A stretch of 35,218 nucleotides of DNA from an uncultured Acidobacteriia bacterium (GCA_903929755.1 CAIYVZ010000133.1:1-35218), one strand, 5' to 3'; shown: positions 19,067 through 27,071, counted from the stretch's first letter. Program-made: numbers and translations. The notes: generated from the letters alone by a model not told the origin.

Positions 19067-20107
19067 TTACTCCCACGCGGATAAAGTGATGCGGGCTGTG
19101 GATTCCGCCGGCTCCATGGGTTGTTCAGCTCCTTTTTTCGCGACGACAGGCTGCACCATGGCCAGATACCGGAGGGCGGCGTAGACTTCGGTCTGGGCTT
19201 GTCCGTCGCAGACGAGGGCGAACGGAGTGACTCGATCCGACAGGGTCCAGATCAGGTAGGCGCATTCTTCCACCAGCGCCTCAAAGCGGGCCTCAGCACC
19301 TCTTGGAATGGTTCGGTCGAGGATGATTTCGACGGTCCTGTTCTCTTCGCGGGCAAATTCCCGGGCCTGCAGGACTCCCGTGTGGGCGGTGGACTTCCAG
19401 TCGACCATGCGGACTCCGTCTGAGGCCTCCCACGGCCGAATGCGGTAAAAATCCTGGCCTCTTCCCCGCTCCTGCGTTGCCGCTTCACCTTCCAGACCCG
19501 CCAGCAGAAGTTCAGTGCCGGGCCCGGCTTCAATGGCGGGGTAGACGATTGTTTCCCTGGAGACAGGAATGGAGACTTCACGGCGGAGGAAGCCAAAGGG
19601 GAAACGGGTGGACAGGACGAAAAGGTTTTCCCGGTGGCGACCGCGATAGGGGAAAGTAACCTGGACGGGAACTTCGACGGAGCCGCCGCCCTCAATGACG
19701 GGGAAGTAGATGGGGGAACTGAGGATGGGAGGCTCGCCGGTGAGGGGGGCTGCTCTGCTGGAAAGCTCAATCGAGAAAGAAGGCGTGAAGCGCTTCAGAT
19801 TGAGGATGCGGATTTGCGCGTCAGTCGGTGCCCGGGCTGCAACGTGGCGGGGCAGAAAGAGTTCGAGCTTCAGTCCCAGGAGGACCAGGCGACCGAGGAA
19901 ACCCGAAACCAGCACCAGCGCCAGCATCGCGGAAAACACCAGGAAGAGCAGGTTGTTGCCGGAGAGAAACGCTCCGCTGCCGGTGATGATGAGGGCGAGC
20001 AGGAAGAGCAGACCTCCGGTTGTGACGCGGTAACGGACGCGCCCCCGCAGGAAGCGGCCAATACGGACCAGCGGAGTCCAAACCTTTTGCCACCACTTGC
20101 CATCCAC
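19067..20107 (-). CDS. DUF58 domain membrane protein
   Basis: DUF58 proteins usually pair with a MoxR ATPase and transglutaminase-like or VWA proteins; their function is poorly known. The start is GTG 20107, since the upstream frame is closed by TAA. Two adjacent membrane helices (about 33-75; GLLFLLALIITGSGAFLSG and LLFLVFSAMLALVLVSG) lead to a beta-rich region and the DUF58 core GRGQDFYRIRPWEASDGVR, followed by DWKSTAHTG near residues 215-245, then a VWA-like EIILDRTIP. Length 346 aa. No moxR partner is visible: upstream lies a DUF1080 fragment on the opposite strand, so the gene may have been separated from its operon. Confidence 0.92.
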   Translation of the reverse strand: MDGKWWQKVWTPLVRIGRFLRGRVRYRVTTGGLLFLLALIITGSGAFLSGNNLLFLVFSAMLALVLVSGFLGRLVLLGLKLELFLPRHVAARAPTDAQIRILNLKRFTPSFSIELSSRAAPLTGEPPILSSPIYFPVIEGGGSVEVPVQVTFPYRGRHRENLFVLSTRFPFGFLRREVSIPVSRETIVYPAIEAGPGTELLLAGLEGEAATQERGRGQDFYRIRPWEASDGVRMVDWKSTAHTGVLQAREFAREENRTVEIILDRTIPRGAEARFEALVEECAYLIWTLSDRVTPFALVCDGQAQTEVYAALRYLAMVQPVVAKKGAEQPMEPAESTARITLSAWE

Positions 20108-20128
20108 GATCCATTATCATGCGGACGT

Positions 20129-20350
20129 GATGCCTCGTTTCGTAGGGAGATCACGCTTAAGGGCGGCGACACAATCGTGCGGCTGAACGGCGAGGTAGTG
20201 AACAGCTTCCACGAAGGCCAGGAAGTGCCGGAACGCAAGGTTTGGTTTGAGCCGGAACGCGGACCGCGACCGGACTCGGGATACATCGGCCTGCAAAACC
20301 ACGACGGCAAATCCGCCGTGGTTTACAGAGAGATTTCAGTTTCCAAATAG
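20129..20350 (+). pseudogene. C-terminal remnant of a DUF1080 (3-keto-disaccharide hydrolase-like) protein
   Basis: A 73-codon stretch ending in TAG has no start codon and reads as the last strands of the DUF1080 concanavalin-like fold: REITLKGGDTIVRLNGEVVN, FEPERGPR, SGYIGLQNHDGKSAVVYREI. Family members are normally 200-300 aa. Upstream the frame runs antisense through the divergent DUF58 gene, so the 5' part has been lost. The junction near 20108-20128 is a probable old recombination breakpoint. Confidence 0.75.
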
Positions 20351-20366
20351 CCTTGCGGGCTATTTG
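20344..20366. terminator. Bidirectional hairpin across two opposing stop codons
   Basis: CAAATAGCC (20344-20352) and GGCTATTTG (20358-20366) are perfect 9-bp arms with a 5-nt loop. The left arm contains the TAG of the DUF1080 remnant and the right arm contains the minus-strand TAG of the YncE-type gene. It is symmetric and sits exactly between convergent ends, so a two-way terminator is likely, although no long T-run follows. Confidence 0.55.
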
Positions 20367-21436
20367 CCCACCATAACGATAGTGAAGGAACCGGGGACCG
20401 CAGTACCCTGACCGCCTCGGCCTCCGCCAGGCGGCGGCGGGGTGGCGGGACCACGTTCCTGGCTCATGGTCAGGATGTGGTTCGTCTTGGTATCCAGCGT
20501 AATGGTGCGGGCTCCGTTCATGGTCGGGAGATTCTGCTCGACTGCAAAAGTGGTGGCGCTTTTCTCCTTGATGATGGTCAGCGTGCCGTTGCCCTGCGTG
20601 CTGAAGGCTTCCTTCGTGGCGGGATTGAATTCGGCACCGTCGGAGGATCCGGCGAGCGGGAGGGTGGTCAGGATCTTGCCGTCTTTGGCGCTGAGGATGA
20701 CCATCATGGGCTGTGCGGGCTGGGCCGGCGGATTGCCGGAGGCTCCGCAGGCGGCGAAGAGAACGTGGCGTTTGGGATCGAGCGCCAGACCATTGCAACG
20801 GCCCTTGTCGCCGAGCGGGAAGTGTCCGGTCACTTTCATGGTCTTCGCGTCAATGGCGGTAACGCTGCCGGCGGCATCCTGCATGACGGCGTAGAGCTTA
20901 CCCTTGCCATCGCCAACGGCTTCTTCGGGCACGCCGCCGAGATCGATCTTGCCGAGAACCGTGCCATCTTTCGCATCAATAACGGTGGCGTCTTTGGTGG
21001 GGTGGCTGAAGACGTAGACGCGCTGGTTGAAGGGATCGAAGTAGATGCCGTCGGGCTGAGCTGCGCCTACGTCGATGGTCTTGATGAGGGTCTTCGTCTT
21101 CGTATCGAACATGGAGACGGGCTTGCTGCTGGTAAAACCGTGGCCGGATTTCGGATCGACCACTGCGCCGTTACCGCCGATACCGGCAATCTCACCCTCG
21201 GATTCCAGGGTATCGAGGTTGTACATGGTGAGGCGTGTGGGAATTCCCGAGGTGGGGTTGCCCCGGCGCGGGATGTAGAGGCGGCGGCCAACGGAATCGG
21301 CATAGATGTAGTCCCAGCCGCCCTCGCCTCCAACGCGGGCAGACTTCAGAACCTTGTAGGGTCCGGGCTGCTGAGACAGGCCTGTTGAGGCCAGAATGGT
21401 GAGTGCGGTGACGAGGGCAAAGCAGGACTTACGCAT
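20360..21436 (-). CDS. Secreted YncE/YVTN-type beta-propeller protein
   Basis: Exported protein of 358 aa with a signal peptide (MRKSCFALVTALTILASTGLS) and repeated propeller strands such as YIYADSVGRRLYIP, VSMFDTKTKTLIKTIDVG, DATVIDAKDGTVLGKIDLGG and VTAIDAKTMKVTGHFPLG, giving a 7-blade YncE-like fold. Such proteins bind ligands or other proteins in the periplasm; no catalytic residues can be named. Near the C-terminus lies a low-complexity Pro/Gly/Arg stretch (PPPPGGGRGGQG), similar to inserts in the dipeptidase and PQQ dehydrogenase nearby. The start is ATG 21436. The M19 dipeptidase ends 52 nt upstream on the same strand, so the two may be co-transcribed. Confidence 0.88.
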   Translation of the reverse strand: MRKSCFALVTALTILASTGLSQQPGPYKVLKSARVGGEGGWDYIYADSVGRRLYIPRRGNPTSGIPTRLTMYNLDTLESEGEIAGIGGNGAVVDPKSGHGFTSSKPVSMFDTKTKTLIKTIDVGAAQPDGIYFDPFNQRVYVFSHPTKDATVIDAKDGTVLGKIDLGGVPEEAVGDGKGKLYAVMQDAAGSVTAIDAKTMKVTGHFPLGDKGRCNGLALDPKRHVLFAACGASGNPPAQPAQPMMVILSAKDGKILTTLPLAGSSDGAEFNPATKEAFSTQGNGTLTIIKEKSATTFAVEQNLPTMNGARTITLDTKTNHILTMSQERGPATPPPPGGGRGGQGTAVPGSFTIVMVGK

Positions 21437-21488
21437 TTACGGGTGATTCTCCTATGTTCCAGTCTGGACGCTGGGTGAGGAGATCAGC

Positions 21489-22904
21489 CTACTTTTTTTG
21501 TAAGTTTTTGGCAGCTTTTTCGACGTCGCCCCAGACGCGAAGCAGGTTGCCGCTCCACATTTTGGCGATTTGTTCTTCGGTGTAACCGCGCCGGACCAGT
21601 TCGAGAGTCACGTTGAAGGCTTCCGCGGCGCTGTTCCAGCCGTCGATGCCGCCACCACCGTCGAAGTCGGACGAGAGGCCGACGTGATCGATGCCGATGA
21701 GCTTCACCGCGTAGTCGATGTGGTTGACCATGTCCTTCACGTTGGCGCGGGCGGCGGGTGGGGATTTCGCATCGAGTTCCGCCATGCGCTTGTCGTATTC
21801 GGCGCGGCGTTCGTTGGTGAGAGCGTCGAGACCGAAAGCTCCGCGGCCACGTCCGCCGGCACCTCCACGAGCGGCGGGGGCCGGAGCGCCTTCCACTTCC
21901 ACGGGGCAGGCACGGGGGGTATCGGCAGCCGCGCGTCCACGCCCACCGCCACCCGCGCCACCGCGTCCACCAGCGGCGGACGGCAGGCCGAACTCGTCGC
22001 GCAATTTGGCCAGAGCGGCGAGGCGCTCCTTCGTGTCGGTTTTCACGTAGGAGGCGAAGCCAACAATCTGGATGACACCGCCGTTCTTCTTAAGAGCGAG
22101 AAGCTGTTCGTCGTCCATATTGCGGCTGACGTCGGCCAGGGCGCGGACGCCGGAGTGGGAGGCGATGACGGGAGCTTTCGAGAGGCGGATGGCTTCCAGG
22201 TTGGCGCCTTTCGAGGGATGGGAAAGGTCAACCATCATGCCGAGGCGGTTCATTTCGGCGATCACTTCGCGCCCGAGCGGTGAGAGGCCGTTGTTGTAGA
22301 GATAGCCCTGAGTTTCGCCGGTATTGGAATCCGCAAGCTGGCTGTTGCCGTTGTGGGCGAGGGACATGTAGCGTCCGCCGCGATCATAGAATTCCTTCAC
22401 GCGTTTGATGTCGGTGCCGAGGGGATAACCGTTCTCGATACCTATGACCGCGATGCGCTTGTTCTGTTTGTGAAAAGCGAGGACGTCAGCGGGGGTGAGG
22501 GCTAGGCCGATGTTGTCCGCAGCGATTTTTTCAGTAAAGCGATGCACCGCGTCGAACTTGGCCACGACCTGGCGGTAGGCGTCATCGTAGCCCTGCTGGG
22601 TGAGGGGACCCTGGCCGACGTAGGCAATCATGAACGTGACGTCCATATCGCCCTCCACCATTTTGGGGAGATTCACCTGCGTGGTGAGCCGCATTTTGTA
22701 GTTGCATTCGGGCGTGAAATTGGCGGGCTCGATGTCGTTGTGGGTGTCGAGCTTGATGACACGGTCGTGGATGCCTTTGGCTTTTGCGATGAGGGCAGCG
22801 TCATTACCTTGCGCGGGGCTTGGGGTGATGGTCAGATGAAAAAGCAGGCCGAGGGATGAGGCCGTGAGGGCGGCGAGGGTGAGCTTTCGCTTGAGTTGGT
22901 GCAT
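21489..22904 (-). CDS. Secreted membrane dipeptidase, peptidase family M19
   Basis: Zinc dipeptidase related to renal dipeptidase. The start at 22904 is preceded by GGAGA and gives a signal peptide (KRKLTLAALTASSLGLLF); the longer frame to 22964 is unlikely. Metal ligands follow the family pattern: His55 and Asp57 (LDTHNDI), the Glu in IGIENGYPLG, the His in MVDLSHPSK, the His in IASHSGVRAL and the Asp in LSSDFDGGG. Residues about 306-353 are an unusual Gly/Arg/Ala-rich insert (GGRGGAGGGGRGRAAAD and GGAGGRGRGAFG) between catalytic blocks. It is predicted to cleave dipeptides outside the cytoplasm. Length 471 aa. Confidence 0.95.
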   Translation of the reverse strand: MHQLKRKLTLAALTASSLGLLFHLTITPSPAQGNDAALIAKAKGIHDRVIKLDTHNDIEPANFTPECNYKMRLTTQVNLPKMVEGDMDVTFMIAYVGQGPLTQQGYDDAYRQVVAKFDAVHRFTEKIAADNIGLALTPADVLAFHKQNKRIAVIGIENGYPLGTDIKRVKEFYDRGGRYMSLAHNGNSQLADSNTGETQGYLYNNGLSPLGREVIAEMNRLGMMVDLSHPSKGANLEAIRLSKAPVIASHSGVRALADVSRNMDDEQLLALKKNGGVIQIVGFASYVKTDTKERLAALAKLRDEFGLPSAAGGRGGAGGGGRGRAAADTPRACPVEVEGAPAPAARGGAGGRGRGAFGLDALTNERRAEYDKRMAELDAKSPPAARANVKDMVNHIDYAVKLIGIDHVGLSSDFDGGGGIDGWNSAAEAFNVTLELVRRGYTEEQIAKMWSGNLLRVWGDVEKAAKNLQKK

Positions 22905-23273
22905 GGATTCTCCTGTCCGGGGTTGGGTTTGGAGACCGACGGGGGTCGTGGGGATACGTGCCATTGCTATGGTAGCAACGTCATTTATTAAGACCCGGCA
23001 GAGTTTTGGCGGCGGGCGGGCGCGGGTTTTGCGAGAGCCGTTGCGATGAGGGTGATGAGGATTCTCTTCGTCATGGTGTTAGCGCCCCTGAGCGATGGCG
23101 CGTTTGAGTACCTGTATAACAGGCTATGATAAGCTCGCAGCCGGCGGCCTTATCGTGCAGGTCAATAATCAGGTTGCCCGGAGTGGTTACCTGGCCCCGA
23201 GGTTTAAGCGTCTTTAACGCAGGTGGTTGCCCTCAGCCACCTATACGCATCACTTGGCTGCGAAGGAGCAGGA
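22905..23273. promoter_or_regulatory. Divergent intergenic region, dipeptidase and PQQ dehydrogenase
   Basis: This 369-bp gap separates divergent genes and should carry promoters both ways. It contains GTACCTGTATAACAGG at 23108-23123, with a -10-like TATAAC, nearly identical to a site upstream of the cupin gene. AGGTGG (23221-23226) and CCACCT (23237-23242) form a hairpin with a 10-nt loop just before the PQQ dehydrogenase leader. The -35 elements are unclear. Confidence 0.45.
23046..23129 (+). CDS. Possible 27-aa leader peptide
   Basis: A short frame starts with a hydrophobic, signal-like stretch (MRVMRILFVMVLAPLSDG) and ends at TGA 23127-23129. It overlaps the TATAAC-containing element at 23108-23123, and the frame may be coincidental. 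No convincing ribosome binding site is seen. It could be a leader for the downstream PQQ dehydrogenase or the remains of an exported protein. Confidence 0.18.
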   Translation: MRVMRILFVMVLAPLSDGAFEYLYNRL

Positions 23274-25574
23274 ATGTTAGGTTCCACAAGATTTTTGAAC
23301 AGTAAAAGAGTCGTTCGTCTCACCGGGTCTGCGTTGCTTGGCCTCGCGTCTGTCGCTTTCGCCGTCGCCCAGACGCCGAAGGCGGCACCGGCAAAGGCGT
23401 CCGCACGGGTATCTAAGGAATGGCCGGACTACGCGGGGGGCCCCGAAGGCCACCGCTACATGCCGCTGAATCAGATTACGAAGGATAATGTCACAAAGCT
23501 GGAAGTCGCGTGGAGCTATCCGCACGCTGAGACCGGCTTCAACCCGATTGTTGCGCACGGCATCGTCTACACGAAGGCGCGCAATAAGTCGATTGTCGCG
23601 GTGGACGCGGCCACCGGCAAAGAACTCTGGGTTCACGACGGGCTGACCGGTATGACCGAGCGCGGCATGAATTATTGGGAGAGCAAGGACGGCAAGGATC
23701 GTCGTCTGTTGTTCTGCCTGGCCGACTACCTGCAGGAAATCGACGCGCGGACCGGCAAGTCCATTCGCACCTTCGGCAAGAACGGCGCCGTGGATCTGCG
23801 TGACGAACTCCGCCGTGATCCGAACTTTATGCGCGTTCAATCCGGCACGCCGGGCAAAGTATTTGAGGATTTGATCATCCTCGGCTCCGCGGTTGGAGAA
23901 GGCTACTTCTCGGCGCCTGGCGACCTGCGGGCGTACAACGTGCTGACGGGTAAGCTGGCCTGGCAGTTCCACACCGTCCCCCACCCGGGCGAACTGGGCT
24001 ACGAAACCTGGCCGAAGGAAGCGTGGAAGTATATCGGCGGCGTGAATGACTGGGGAGAAGTAACGATTGACTCCGTTCGAGGCATCGCTTACTTCCCGCT
24101 GGGTTCGCCCACGTTCGATTTCTACGGCGCGGACCGTGTTGGCACTGACCTGTTTGGCAGTTCCATCGTCGCGCTCGACGTACGCACCGGCCGTCGGCTG
24201 TGGCACTTCCAGAATGTCCATCACGATCTTTGGGACTATGACAACGTCGCGGCACCTATGCTGACTACCATCGTGAAGGACGGCAAGAAAATCGATGTCG
24301 TCGCCCAGGCGGGCAAGACAGGTTATCTGTATGTGTTCGACCGGGTGACAGGCGAGCCGATCTGGCCGATTCCGGAAACGCCGGTGCCGCATGAGACGAA
24401 TGTTCCCGGCGAAGTGCTGACGCCGACGCAGCCAATTCCCACCGCGCCTCCACCGTTCACCAGCCACACGTTCACGGCGAAAGACGTGAACCCGTATCTA
24501 CTGACTGCCAAAGAGCGCGCCGACCTGATTGACCGCCTCAGCAAGGCTCGTTTTCAGGGAACGTTTACCCCCATTGGTTTCGATACGGCACTCCACATGC
24601 CCGGCAATCAGGGCGGTGCGAACTGGGGCATGACGTCTTCGAATCCCACTGACGGCACGGTCTATGTCATGTCGTTCAACTACCCCACGCTCATCAAACT
24701 GCTTCCCGCCGGCCAACAGCGCGCGGGCGGCGGCGGACGCGGCGGCGCCGCTCAGGGTCCCGGTGCCAATCTGTACGCCGCGAACTGCGCGGGATGCCAC
24801 GGCGCCAATCGTGCGGGCCTGTCCACCAACCCAACTCTCGTTGGCATTGCGAACCGCCTGAAGCCTGCCGATATTCGGACAGTTGTGTTGGAAGGTAAGG
24901 GCCAGATGCCCGGCTTCCACCAGTTGAACGGCACCGATGTAGACGCGTTGGTCGGCTACCTGGCGGCGGCAGATGCCGGTGGCCGCGGAGGTGGGCGCGG
25001 CGGTCCAGTGCTGACTTTCCCGCCGGTGACGCCGGTTGAAACCGGGCCTGTGACGACGCGGCCCGCGCCTCCTGCCAGCGGCGGCATGAACGAATACCCG
25101 GACAACGTTCCGGCTCCCGACAACCGTCTGACGATGGATGGCTACGGCGTGGAGATTCTGGCGAACAAGCCTCCCTATACTTCGCTCACCGCTTACGATC
25201 TGAACAAGGGCACTATCAAATGGCAGATCGGTGTGGGCGATGATTTCCGCGTGGTGAAAGAAGCGGGGGTTCATGGCACCGGCGCGGCGCAAACGATGAA
25301 GAGTTCGGCGATTGTGACGAGCGCCGGGTTGGTCTTTGTGAACGCGGCGGATCGTAAGATCCACGTTTACGATGCCGACAACGGCAAGGAACTTCATCAG
25401 ATAGCGCTGGGTGCCGTGAGCTCGGGTTCGCCTTCCATGTTTGAGCTGAATGGCCGCCAGTATCTGCTGGTTACGGCATCGCCTGTGGGTACTCGCCAGG
25501 GTGGCGATGACAAAGCCGCCGATCCCAGTCAGAAGGGGCCCAGCGGGCTGGTCGCGATCGCTCTCGGCAAGTAG
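23274..25574 (+). CDS. PQQ-dependent dehydrogenase with inserted cytochrome c domain
   Basis: Periplasmic quinoprotein that oxidises an alcohol or sugar and passes electrons through its own haem. ATG 23274 has AAGGAG 5 nt upstream and gives a signal peptide (VVRLTGSALLGLASVAFAVAQ). The propeller begins with DYAGGPEGHRYMPLNQI and has W-motifs such as AVDAATGKELW and ALDVRTGRRLWHFQ. A cytochrome c domain lies at about 497-565, with haem motif C505-A-G-C508-H509 and a probable Met ligand in GQMPGFHQL, flanked by Gly/Arg-rich linkers (AGGGGRGGAAQG; GGRGGGRGG). The propeller then resumes (TAYDLNKGTIKWQIGVG) and ends GPSGLVAIALGK. Length 766 aa. The substrate is unknown. Confidence 0.94.
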   Translation: MLGSTRFLNSKRVVRLTGSALLGLASVAFAVAQTPKAAPAKASARVSKEWPDYAGGPEGHRYMPLNQITKDNVTKLEVAWSYPHAETGFNPIVAHGIVYTKARNKSIVAVDAATGKELWVHDGLTGMTERGMNYWESKDGKDRRLLFCLADYLQEIDARTGKSIRTFGKNGAVDLRDELRRDPNFMRVQSGTPGKVFEDLIILGSAVGEGYFSAPGDLRAYNVLTGKLAWQFHTVPHPGELGYETWPKEAWKYIGGVNDWGEVTIDSVRGIAYFPLGSPTFDFYGADRVGTDLFGSSIVALDVRTGRRLWHFQNVHHDLWDYDNVAAPMLTTIVKDGKKIDVVAQAGKTGYLYVFDRVTGEPIWPIPETPVPHETNVPGEVLTPTQPIPTAPPPFTSHTFTAKDVNPYLLTAKERADLIDRLSKARFQGTFTPIGFDTALHMPGNQGGANWGMTSSNPTDGTVYVMSFNYPTLIKLLPAGQQRAGGGGRGGAAQGPGANLYAANCAGCHGANRAGLSTNPTLVGIANRLKPADIRTVVLEGKGQMPGFHQLNGTDVDALVGYLAAADAGGRGGGRGGPVLTFPPVTPVETGPVTTRPAPPASGGMNEYPDNVPAPDNRLTMDGYGVEILANKPPYTSLTAYDLNKGTIKWQIGVGDDFRVVKEAGVHGTGAAQTMKSSAIVTSAGLVFVNAADRKIHVYDADNGKELHQIALGAVSSGSPSMFELNGRQYLLVTASPVGTRQGGDDKAADPSQKGPSGLVAIALGK

Positions 25575-25648
25575 TCCACTTACTGCCCGGCTGACATCGT
25601 CTTCGGGAACGAGGACGGTGCCAGCTGGGCTTTTTCTATTTCCGGGAA
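25556..25648 (+). repeat. Direct repeat copy 1 (PQQ dehydrogenase 3' end plus terminator)
   Basis: The 93 bp from the last codons of the PQQ dehydrogenase through its terminator aligns without gaps to 26613-26705, with about 14 differences (about 85% identity by eye). The PEP-CTERM gene lies between the copies. Confidence 0.8.
25585..25635 (+). terminator. Intrinsic terminator of the PQQ dehydrogenase gene
   Basis: GCCCGGCTG (25585-25593) pairs with CAGCTGGGC (25622-25630), with one G-T pair, followed by TTTTT at 25631-25635. The loop is long and can fold on itself (CGTC/GACG). It begins 11 nt after the stop. A diverged copy lies at 26642-26692. Confidence 0.75.
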
Positions 25649-25772
25649 GCTGGGGACAGCGCGGCAGGACCGGGGTCTGTCAACCCCAAAGGCAGCGGGC
25701 CCAGCCATGCATACCTGGGAGGGAGGGCTTACCCGCATGAAAATCTACGGCCCCTCATCTACCCCAACCTTG

Positions 25773-25778
25773 TATAAT
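25773..25778 (+). promoter_or_regulatory. Candidate -10 element for the PEP-CTERM gene
   Basis: A consensus TATAAT preceded by TTG (CCTTGTATAATGATT) lies 48 nt before ATG 25826. No convincing -35 lies 17 nt upstream. The TGTATAAY form recurs in two other intergenic regions of this window. Confidence 0.45.
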
Positions 25779-25825
25779 GATTCCGTCACGGAGTCGCGGT
25801 AGGCTCCTTGAGATCGGAGGATTTC

Positions 25826-26572
25826 ATGCGTTTCAAGTTAACTTTTTTGGCTGGCGTGTTGGCCCTTGCAGGCAGCGCCCAGGCATCATTCTTTACTCAC
25901 TACAACGTCACACTTGCCGATGGATCGCCCAGCGTGAATGGCATCGTTAAGTATGAGGCTATCGGGAATGACCACGGCGTCAGCTGGCCGGACTTCCTAA
26001 CCGGAGCGCCTCCGGGAAGCGGTTCTTCCGTTGGCGGGTTCGATCAGGTCTTTGGCTCGGCGCTCCCGCGGACCTCTGCGCTGCTTTTGGGCGTGGGCTA
26101 TGACAACACTTACGACCGGGTGCATTTCGTCAATGAGATTCCGACGGAACAAATACACACCGTGATGTTTGTCAGCACAACCGCGGCCTCGGCATTTGCC
26201 AGTACCCCATGGGCGACCTTGTTTCCTGACCCCGCTTTCAATGAAGCGGCAATCAGCCATGCGATTGAAGTCCATGGAATCCGCGGGGATCATGACCCGG
26301 ACTGGGCGGCTGCCACCGCTCTGCTGGATAGCTTCGCCAATACCATTCGCACGGGCGTCACTGTTGGTGTGAATAACAACGTATTTCCATGGTTTGACAT
26401 CCCTCTGGTGGGGCAAACGCCGGTTGATTTTTCCGTGATTGAGTTTTCGAGCGGCGTCGGAATTGGTTCGGGAGCGGTGGACCAAACCTCGGTTACCCCG
26501 GAACCTGTAACTGGCGTTCTGCTGGTGAGTGCGCTTGGGGCCTTCGTGCTCGTTCGGCGTAAATTGCTCTAA
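25826..26572 (+). CDS. PEP-CTERM sorted exported protein
   Basis: Exported protein of 248 aa. ATG 25826 has a strong GGAGG 7 nt upstream; the 25808 start is rejected. A signal peptide (FKLTFLAGVLALAGSAQA) is followed by a spondin-like or otherwise unrecognised beta-rich domain (ALPRTSALLLGVGYDNTYDR, HAIEVHGIRGDHDPDW). The C-terminus is a PEP-CTERM tail: VTPEP, then a hydrophobic helix (VTGVLLVSALGAFVLV), then RRK. Such tails are processed by an exosortase and usually accompany exopolysaccharide production; no exosortase is in the window. It sits between the two copies of the direct repeat. Confidence 0.85.
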   Translation: MRFKLTFLAGVLALAGSAQASFFTHYNVTLADGSPSVNGIVKYEAIGNDHGVSWPDFLTGAPPGSGSSVGGFDQVFGSALPRTSALLLGVGYDNTYDRVHFVNEIPTEQIHTVMFVSTTAASAFASTPWATLFPDPAFNEAAISHAIEVHGIRGDHDPDWAAATALLDSFANTIRTGVTVGVNNNVFPWFDIPLVGQTPVDFSVIEFSSGVGIGSGAVDQTSVTPEPVTGVLLVSALGAFVLVRRKLL

Positions 26573-26586
26573 GTCGGTTCCCCGGC

Positions 26587-26631
26587 CACGGTGAAGCCCA
26601 CGGCCTCGCCGTGATCGCTCTCAGCAAGTAG
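26587..26631 (+). pseudogene. 3' remnant of a second PQQ dehydrogenase gene
   Basis: The frame from 26587 reads HGEAHGLAVIALSK and TAG, matching the intact gene's ending GLVAIALGK and TAG. Only about 15 codons survive and they are fused to the same terminator. It is a decayed copy of a dehydrogenase gene end, not an expressed gene. Confidence 0.65.
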
Positions 26632-26705
26632 TTCACTTAGTGCCCGGCTGGCATCATCTTCGGCAACGAGGGTGGCACCAGCCGGGTTTTTTCTATCTCC
26701 GGGAA
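26613..26705 (+). repeat. Direct repeat copy 2
   Basis: Second copy of the 93-bp element at 25556-25648. Several differences keep the hairpin paired (CAGCTGGG in copy 1 against CCAGCCGGG here), suggesting selection on the terminator stem rather than neutral drift alone. Confidence 0.8.
26642..26692 (+). terminator. Intrinsic terminator, diverged copy
   Basis: CCCGGCTGG (26643-26651) pairs perfectly with CCAGCCGGG (26678-26686), followed by TTTTTT at 26687-26692. It now lies 70 nt after the PEP-CTERM stop and probably ends that transcript. Confidence 0.78.
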
Positions 26706-26723
26706 CCGGCAGTAGCCAAACCC

Positions 26724-27071
26724 GTGAAATACGACCCCGCGCATTACAACGCTCTGCTGAGGAAGGGCATCCTGCAGAAGCGAGCAGATCCCGCGCTTGC
26801 CAGTGTGCCGGGTGAGGTGTGCAATGACATCGGCCAGTACCTGAAGAAGGACTCGCTCTTCGACCGAACCGTGATGGTGACGCTGAGCCCGGGCCGCATC
26901 GGTTACATTCCCACCGACAAGGCCTGTCTATTGCCCACCGCAATGGCTGTGAATAATCGGCTCAAGCCGGGTTGTGCAGCGTCGGCGATTGTGGATGCGT
27001 TCGTGGATCTATCTGGAAGGCGAACAACTAACGAAAATGAGGGGCGGGCGCGCCGTCCCCTCGCACTTTAG
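26724..27071 (+). pseudogene. C-terminal remnant of a neutral/alkaline ceramidase-like protein
   Basis: The frame reads KYDPAHYNALLRKGI, then VPGEVCNDIGQYLKKDSLF, VMVTLSPGRIGYIPTDKAC and LKPGCAASAIVDAFVDL. This follows the end of the neutral ceramidase-like family: a PGE-type block, a GYIPT block and a LAPGAG-type block. Those proteins exceed 400 aa, whereas only about 100 related residues remain here, directly after a terminator and without a proper ribosome binding site. A GTG at 26724 is the only plausible start. It is most likely a 5'-truncated relic; the last 18 codons look unrelated. Confidence 0.6.

Noticed and set aside
20477-21388. Plus-strand open frame opposite the YncE-type gene
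   Set aside because: Antisense shadow; the minus strand encodes a signal peptide and propeller repeats.
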